Shown here piece by piece: positions 32,399 to 36,403 of a stretch of 36,403 bases of DNA; position 1 is the first letter of the stretch; every line of letters begins with the position of its first letter. The stretch comes from Polyangiaceae bacterium (lineage in GTDB: Bacteria > Myxococcota_A > Polyangia > Polyangiales > Polyangiaceae). The notes beneath the pieces are model-generated. The model ran no database searches and had not been told where the DNA came from. It was given only the letters and a program-made list of their open reading frames with translations. The stretch covers positions 1 through 36,403 of the forward strand of contig JALOQB010000125.1 of the NCBI GenBank assembly GCA_025453595.1, in the 5' to 3' direction. The translations under genes were made by a program, and so were the position numbers.

Positions 32399-35374
32399 AT
32401 GCAGCGCTCTGTCCACCTGTCCAACCTGACCCCTTGGCTCCTCTGTTTCTGCCTGGCCTGCGGTGATTCCTCCCAGGAGAATCCGCAAGGGAGCGCGGGG
32501 GGATCATCCGGAAGTTCCGGACAGGCGGGGGCCTCGGGCTCCAGCGGGGAAGGCGGCGCGGGCGGAACCGCCGGGGCCGGGGCCGGCGGGAACAGCGGCG
32601 CGGGCCAGGCTGGGTCCGGAACTTCCGGACAGAGCGGCGAGGCCGGGTCCAGCGGTGCGGGCCAGGCCGGCGCGGGGGGCACGGGAGGGGCTGGGGGCAG
32701 CGGCGCGGGGGGCGGGGGAGCAGCGGGAGAGGGCGGGGCCTCGGGCTCCGGAGGAAGCGGGGCGGGTGGGGGCGGGATGGGGGGCGCAGGCATGGGTGGC
32801 GCGGGCATGGGTGGCGCGGGCGCCAGCGGTCAGGGCGGTGGTCCTTCGTGCAAGCCACCGGACATGCTGATCGTGCTGGATCGCACGCTGACCATGCATG
32901 CGACACCGGCGGGGGAGACACCGACGGATGCGCCGGAGTACAAGAGCTCGAAGTGGTACCAGGCGGTGACGGCGATCGAGCAGATGGTGACGCCGCCAGC
33001 GGATGCGACCGTGCGGTTCGGTCTGGAGCTGTGGCCGAAGGATCCGGGGGGCGGGGCCTGCGTGACGCTGGCGGAGCAGGTCACCAAATCCAAGCAGGCC
33101 ACCAACCCGGCCTGCGAGCCTGGTGAGATCACGATCCCGACGGGCCTGAACAGGGGGGCCCAGATCCAGTCGCTGCTGGATCCGGCGAGCACGACGCTGT
33201 GCTTCAGCACGCCGACCGGGCAGGCGCTGATCACGGCGAAGGATCACCTGAAGCAGAGCAGCGAGGAGGGGCGTGATCAGTACGTGGTGCTGGTGACGGA
33301 CGGGGCGGACTGGGCCAACACCTGCCCCGATCCGGACCCGCTGCTCGAGGTGCAGAAGCTGAAGGCCGAGGGGATCAAGACCTTCATCGTGGGCTTCTCG
33401 TCGTCGGGGGCCTCGACCAGCGGCGTGGGGCTGGAATTCTTGAACAACCTGGCCTGCGCGGGCGGCACCGCCAAGGGGTTCCCGGGGCCCTGCAAGGACG
33501 ATGGTCAGGGGAACCTGACCGCCATCGACCCCAAGGTCCCGCCGCTTTTCTTGCAGGCCGACAGCGGGGCCCAGCTCACCGCGGCGCTGCAGAGCGTGGC
33601 GGGTTCGCTCTGCTGTGGTTGCCAGGTCCAGTGCGACGCCCCCGAGGTGCTCTTCGCGCTGGATCGGACCCTCACCATGTTCCGGACCCCGGACGGCGAC
33701 ATCCCCACGGACGCCCCCGACTACGCCTCGTCCAAGTGGTACCAGGCGCTCGATGGAATCAAGCAGGTGGTCAGCGCGCAGGAGAAGCAGTTCCGGTTTG
33801 GCCTGGAGCTGTGGCCGAGGGATCCGGGGGGCGAGGCCTGCGTGACGCTGGCGGAGCAGGTCACCGGGTCCAAGCAGGCCACCAACCCGGCCTGCGAGCC
33901 TGGCGAGGTGGTCGTTCCGCCGACCCTGAACGCCAGCAACCAGATCGCCAGCAAGCTTGGCCCCAAGACCGCCAAGCTCTGCTTCAGCACACCGACCGGG
34001 GAGGCGCTGATCACCGCATCGACCTACCTGACCGGCAACCTGACCCCGGGTCGCGCGCAGTACGTGGTGCTGGTGACGGACGGCGTGGACTGGGCCAACA
34101 CCTGCCCCGATCCGGACCCGCTGCTGCGGGTCCAGCAGCTCGCCGCGAGCGGCATCAAGACCTTCACGGTGGGCTTTTTTGGCAAGAGCGCGTCCCCGAG
34201 CGGCGTGGGGCTGGCGTTCCTGAACGACATGGCCTGCGCCGGGCAGACCGCGACCAACTTTGCCACGGCCTGCAAGCAGGGCCCCACCGGCTACGTCGCG
34301 GCGGATCCCAACGGCACCGTGCCGCTCTACCTGGGGGCCGAGAACAGCGCCCAGCTCGAGGGGGTGCTGGTCGAGGCGCTCGGGGACCTGGGCTGCAAGC
34401 TGTTAGCCGGGCTCACCAGAGGGCCATGCCACGACCACCGCCGAGGCGCTCGTGGCCCCCTCCTGGCGAAGGCCCGCGGTGACCAGGGCCTCGGCGCATT
34501 GCGGGGGGTCATCTGCCCCCTGACGCAAGATGGTCGCCAACTCCCCCGCCGAGATGCCCGCGTGAACGCCGTTGGTACAGAGCGCAAAAACGTCGCCAGG
34601 AGCCAGCAGTTCTTCCCGCAGCTCGACCAGGGGTTCGCAGGGGTACATCCCGAAGCCTCGTGTGCAGACATCGGCGTGAGGGAGGGTGGCCAATTGCTGT
34701 TGAGTCAGATGAGGATGATTTTTCCTGTATTCGTTGAGCAGGCAATGATCCTCTGTCAACGCTTCAAGGCGCCCGGAGCGGAAACGGTGGACGCGGCAAT
34801 CCCCGACATGGGCAATCCAGACCCGTTCCTGATTCAACAGAATCGCTGCCACTGTCGTCATGGCGGCCTTGCCATACCCGGTGCAGAGGGTGAGGTTCAC
34901 GGACTGAAGCGAGGCCAGCAGCGCTTCACCTTGTTCTGCGGGCGCAGCTCGACCCACCAGGGGCGCCAGCGTTTGCAGGAGCAAGTCTCGCACCCTCACG
35001 GATACCTCATCCCCCCATTTCCCGTGCCCGTGCGCCACCATGGCCAACAGACAGCCTGGCAACAACGCCACCACGGCGGCATCCTTGTTCGCGCCCTCCG
35101 AGCCCTCTCTGGTATCAGAAGCGAGTCCATGATGCGCCTCCAGGAACAGATGGGGTCGAGCTGGCCCACGGCGGGCCGCCACACGGACGGTAGGATCGGA
35201 ATCAACCATCAGGGCGGCGCGGACCGAAGGGTCCAGGTCGTCCCGCAGCGCGATCTGGGCGCGGAGGATGGCGGAGCGATCCTGGGCCAGCTGCCGGGCA
35301 GCCTCTGCCCCGAGCTCGGGTCGGCACGCCAGGCCCGCCTTCACCTGCGGATCTTCGCAGTAAGCGAGGCGTAG
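32399..35374 (+). CDS. Double-VWA lipoprotein with a chimeric, antisense-encoded C-terminus
   Basis: The frame gives 991 residues, of which about 668 look genuine. A signal peptide with lipobox (LCFCLAC) and a Gly/Ser/Ala linker (about 25-155) precede two von Willebrand A-like domains repeated with a period of 783 nt (261 residues): LIVLDRTLTMHATP / LFALDRTLTMFRTP, FGLELWPKDPGGGACVTLAE / FGLELWPRDPGGEACVTLAE, YVVLVTDGADWANTCPDPDP / YVVLVTDGVDWANTCPDPDP. The metal-site motif is DxTxT rather than DxSxS. The second domain ends near GDLGCKL at about 34402; from there the frame runs antisense through the pseudophosphatase gene to 35374, giving about 323 residues of unlikely sequence. The original 3' end seems to have been lost. 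Confidence 0.75.
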   Translation: MQRSVHLSNLTPWLLCFCLACGDSSQENPQGSAGGSSGSSGQAGASGSSGEGGAGGTAGAGAGGNSGAGQAGSGTSGQSGEAGSSGAGQAGAGGTGGAGGSGAGGGGAAGEGGASGSGGSGAGGGGMGGAGMGGAGMGGAGASGQGGGPSCKPPDMLIVLDRTLTMHATPAGETPTDAPEYKSSKWYQAVTAIEQMVTPPADATVRFGLELWPKDPGGGACVTLAEQVTKSKQATNPACEPGEITIPTGLNRGAQIQSLLDPASTTLCFSTPTGQALITAKDHLKQSSEEGRDQYVVLVTDGADWANTCPDPDPLLEVQKLKAEGIKTFIVGFSSSGASTSGVGLEFLNNLACAGGTAKGFPGPCKDDGQGNLTAIDPKVPPLFLQADSGAQLTAALQSVAGSLCCGCQVQCDAPEVLFALDRTLTMFRTPDGDIPTDAPDYASSKWYQALDGIKQVVSAQEKQFRFGLELWPRDPGGEACVTLAEQVTGSKQATNPACEPGEVVVPPTLNASNQIASKLGPKTAKLCFSTPTGEALITASTYLTGNLTPGRAQYVVLVTDGVDWANTCPDPDPLLRVQQLAASGIKTFTVGFFGKSASPSGVGLAFLNDMACAGQTATNFATACKQGPTGYVAADPNGTVPLYLGAENSAQLEGVLVEALGDLGCKLLAGLTRGPCHDHRRGARGPLLAKARGDQGLGALRGVICPLTQDGRQLPRRDARVNAVGTERKNVARSQQFFPQLDQGFAGVHPEASCADIGVREGGQLLLSQMRMIFPVFVEQAMILCQRFKAPGAETVDAAIPDMGNPDPFLIQQNRCHCRHGGLAIPGAEGEVHGLKRGQQRFTLFCGRSSTHQGRQRLQEQVSHPHGYLIPPFPVPVRHHGQQTAWQQRHHGGILVRALRALSGIRSESMMRLQEQMGSSWPTAGRHTDGRIGINHQGGADRRVQVVPQRDLGAEDGGAILGQLPGSLCPELGSARQARLHLRIFAVSEA
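32507..32521. repeat. Palindrome TCCGGAASTTCCGGA, copy 4
   Basis: TCCGGAAGTTCCGGA at the start of the VWA lipoprotein linker. Confidence 0.8.
32615..32629. repeat. Palindrome TCCGGAASTTCCGGA, copy 5
   Basis: TCCGGAACTTCCGGA, 108 nt after copy 4 in the same linker. Confidence 0.8.
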
Positions 35375-35743
35375 CTGCTCCGAAGGAGACAGCTGAGACG
35401 ATGTCACAAGTCGGGATATACGCGGGGAAATGTTGGGTTGGGCCAGGGCGATCTGCAGGATCCACGGCGGTGCGCTGGGCTCAAAGAAGAGCGACTCTGC
35501 TGCTTCCTGGAGCACGGTGGTGAGCTCTGTTGGCGCTGTCAAAGCGAGTACAGAGAGCAGCGGATTGGAGATGAGCGCCTTGGGGAACTGACACCCCAGA
35601 CGCCCCAGCAACGAGAGTGGGGTGGATGGGTTCCTGGCCAGGGCCTCCCGCACCATCGGGGCAGGATACTGGTACAGGGAGAGGAGCTGGTCAGGTGAAG
35701 TGCTGGGGTTTCCTGCCACCTGCACTGCATCTGCCAGTTCCAT
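34403..35743 (-). CDS. LRV-repeat protein with a degenerate PP2C phosphatase domain
   Basis: 446 residues from ATG 35743 (GTG 35770 possible; neither has a good ribosome site). Residues 1-195 carry leucine-rich-variant-like repeats (AGNPSTSPDQLLSLY, LARNPSTPLSLLGRL, DPSVRAALMVDSDPTVRVAAR). Residues 205-440 follow the PP2C layout: SDTREGSEGANKDA, MVAHGHGKWGDEVS, VWIAHVGDCRVHRF, LTEDHCLL, DVFALCTNGVHAGIS. However, the metal-binding acids are replaced: Glu of NEDA by Lys220, Asp of VADG by His238, Asp of SDG by Asn391, and the final DN motif is absent (TSASAVVV). Asp221 and the GD of GDCR remain. It is probably a pseudophosphatase that binds rather than dephosphorylates. It is AT-richer than the VWA gene, and its TAA sits at that gene's breakpoint. 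Confidence 0.8.
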   Translation of the reverse strand: MELADAVQVAGNPSTSPDQLLSLYQYPAPMVREALARNPSTPLSLLGRLGCQFPKALISNPLLSVLALTAPTELTTVLQEAAESLFFEPSAPPWILQIALAQPNISPRISRLVTSSQLSPSEQLRLAYCEDPQVKAGLACRPELGAEAARQLAQDRSAILRAQIALRDDLDPSVRAALMVDSDPTVRVAARRGPARPHLFLEAHHGLASDTREGSEGANKDAAVVALLPGCLLAMVAHGHGKWGDEVSVRVRDLLLQTLAPLVGRAAPAEQGEALLASLQSVNLTLCTGYGKAAMTTVAAILLNQERVWIAHVGDCRVHRFRSGRLEALTEDHCLLNEYRKNHPHLTQQQLATLPHADVCTRGFGMYPCEPLVELREELLAPGDVFALCTNGVHAGISAGELATILRQGADDPPQCAEALVTAGLRQEGATSASAVVVAWPSGEPG

Positions 35744-35822
35744 GGCGTCAGCGTAACCGCAGGCAACCACGACGCCAACGCCGTGCTGGACGGTTGACCC
35801 TTGGAGAGGCCCAAAACGACCA

Positions 35823-35848
35823 AACCCCTGCCAGCGAAGGCAAGGGTT
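35823..35848 (-). terminator. Hairpin between groEL and the pseudophosphatase gene
   Basis: Plus strand AACCCCTGCC-AGCGAA-GGCAAGGGTT: a 10-bp stem with one mismatch and a 6-nt loop. It is the second hairpin after the groEL stop. No T-run follows, so it may act as a weak terminator or stabilise the transcript end. Confidence 0.4.
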
Positions 35849-35860
35849 CGGTTCAACGCC

Positions 35861-35883
35861 TCAGGGCTGAGCTAGAGCCCTGA
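35861..35883 (-). terminator. Hairpin just downstream of groEL
   Basis: TCAGGGCT-GAGCTAG-AGCCCTGA: a perfect 8-bp stem with a 7-nt loop, starting 7 nt after the groEL stop codon on the minus strand. No U-tract follows. A likely groEL terminator or 3'-end stabiliser. Confidence 0.5.
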
Positions 35884-35889
35884 CGTTGC

Positions 35890-36403
<514 letters not shown>

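Overview
The window is high-GC DNA that looks like a myxobacterium (Myxococcota, most likely a Polyangiales/Polyangiaceae relative). The evidence is a Ser/Thr kinase with a Pro-rich tail, a secreted or membrane TPR protein of myxobacterial type, several lipoproteins with long Gly/Ala/Ser linkers, tandem Cys-rich repeats fused to FG-GAP repeats, and heavy use of GTG/TTG starts with 1-4 nt gene overlaps. All assignments come from reading the sequence; no database search was run.

Layout, left to right. (1) 5-1133: a complete IS630-type insertion sequence with a -1 frameshift transposase, inserted in a Cys-rich gene whose 3' part remains at 1134-1499. (2) 1590-5402: a NACHT-type STAND NTPase with a large helical C-terminal region, cut by one in-frame TAG. 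(3) 5445-7842 (minus): Rsm22-like methyltransferase, thiE and a small membrane protein, overlapping stop to start. (4) 7929-9170 (plus): a secreted protein whose 3' end overlaps the convergent operon 9077-12084 (minus: cobalamin adenosyltransferase, pentapeptide repeat protein, CPBP protease, propeller-like protein). (5) 12129-15441 (minus): kinase, TPR protein and a metal-binding-repeat lipoprotein, then a 1272-residue Cys-rich/FG-GAP lipoprotein (15495-19313). (6) 19360-24039 (minus): a urease operon ureD-ureAB-ureC-ureF-ureG with fused gamma/beta subunits, no ureE, and a His-rich UreG N-terminus. (7) 24169-26214: an S9 prolyl oligopeptidase-type lipoprotein, then an AT-richer 1.7 kb segment (26297-28028) bracketed by duplicated 3' sequence of the LysR gene at 28043. 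(8) 29044-32398: two small secreted proteins, a methyltransferase with a very long Pro-rich N-terminus, and a divergent intergenic region. (9) 32399-35743: a VWA-repeat lipoprotein whose frame runs on antisense through a convergent LRV-PP2C-like pseudophosphatase gene. (10) 35890-36403: the 3' end of groEL.

The least explained observations are these. First, a 17-nt AT-rich motif (GTAGA-N5-TCCATA read on the plus strand) occurs at the same spacing in four unrelated coding genes and in more than one reading frame, so it looks conserved as DNA or RNA. Second, two AT-richer minus-strand genes (26297 and 34403) each have their stop codon at a rearrangement breakpoint, which points to gene acquisition that truncated or duplicated neighbours. 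Third, a PP2C-like protein appears to have lost most of its metal ligands. Fourth, a palindrome TCCGGAASTTCCGGA recurs in the linkers of three lipoprotein genes.
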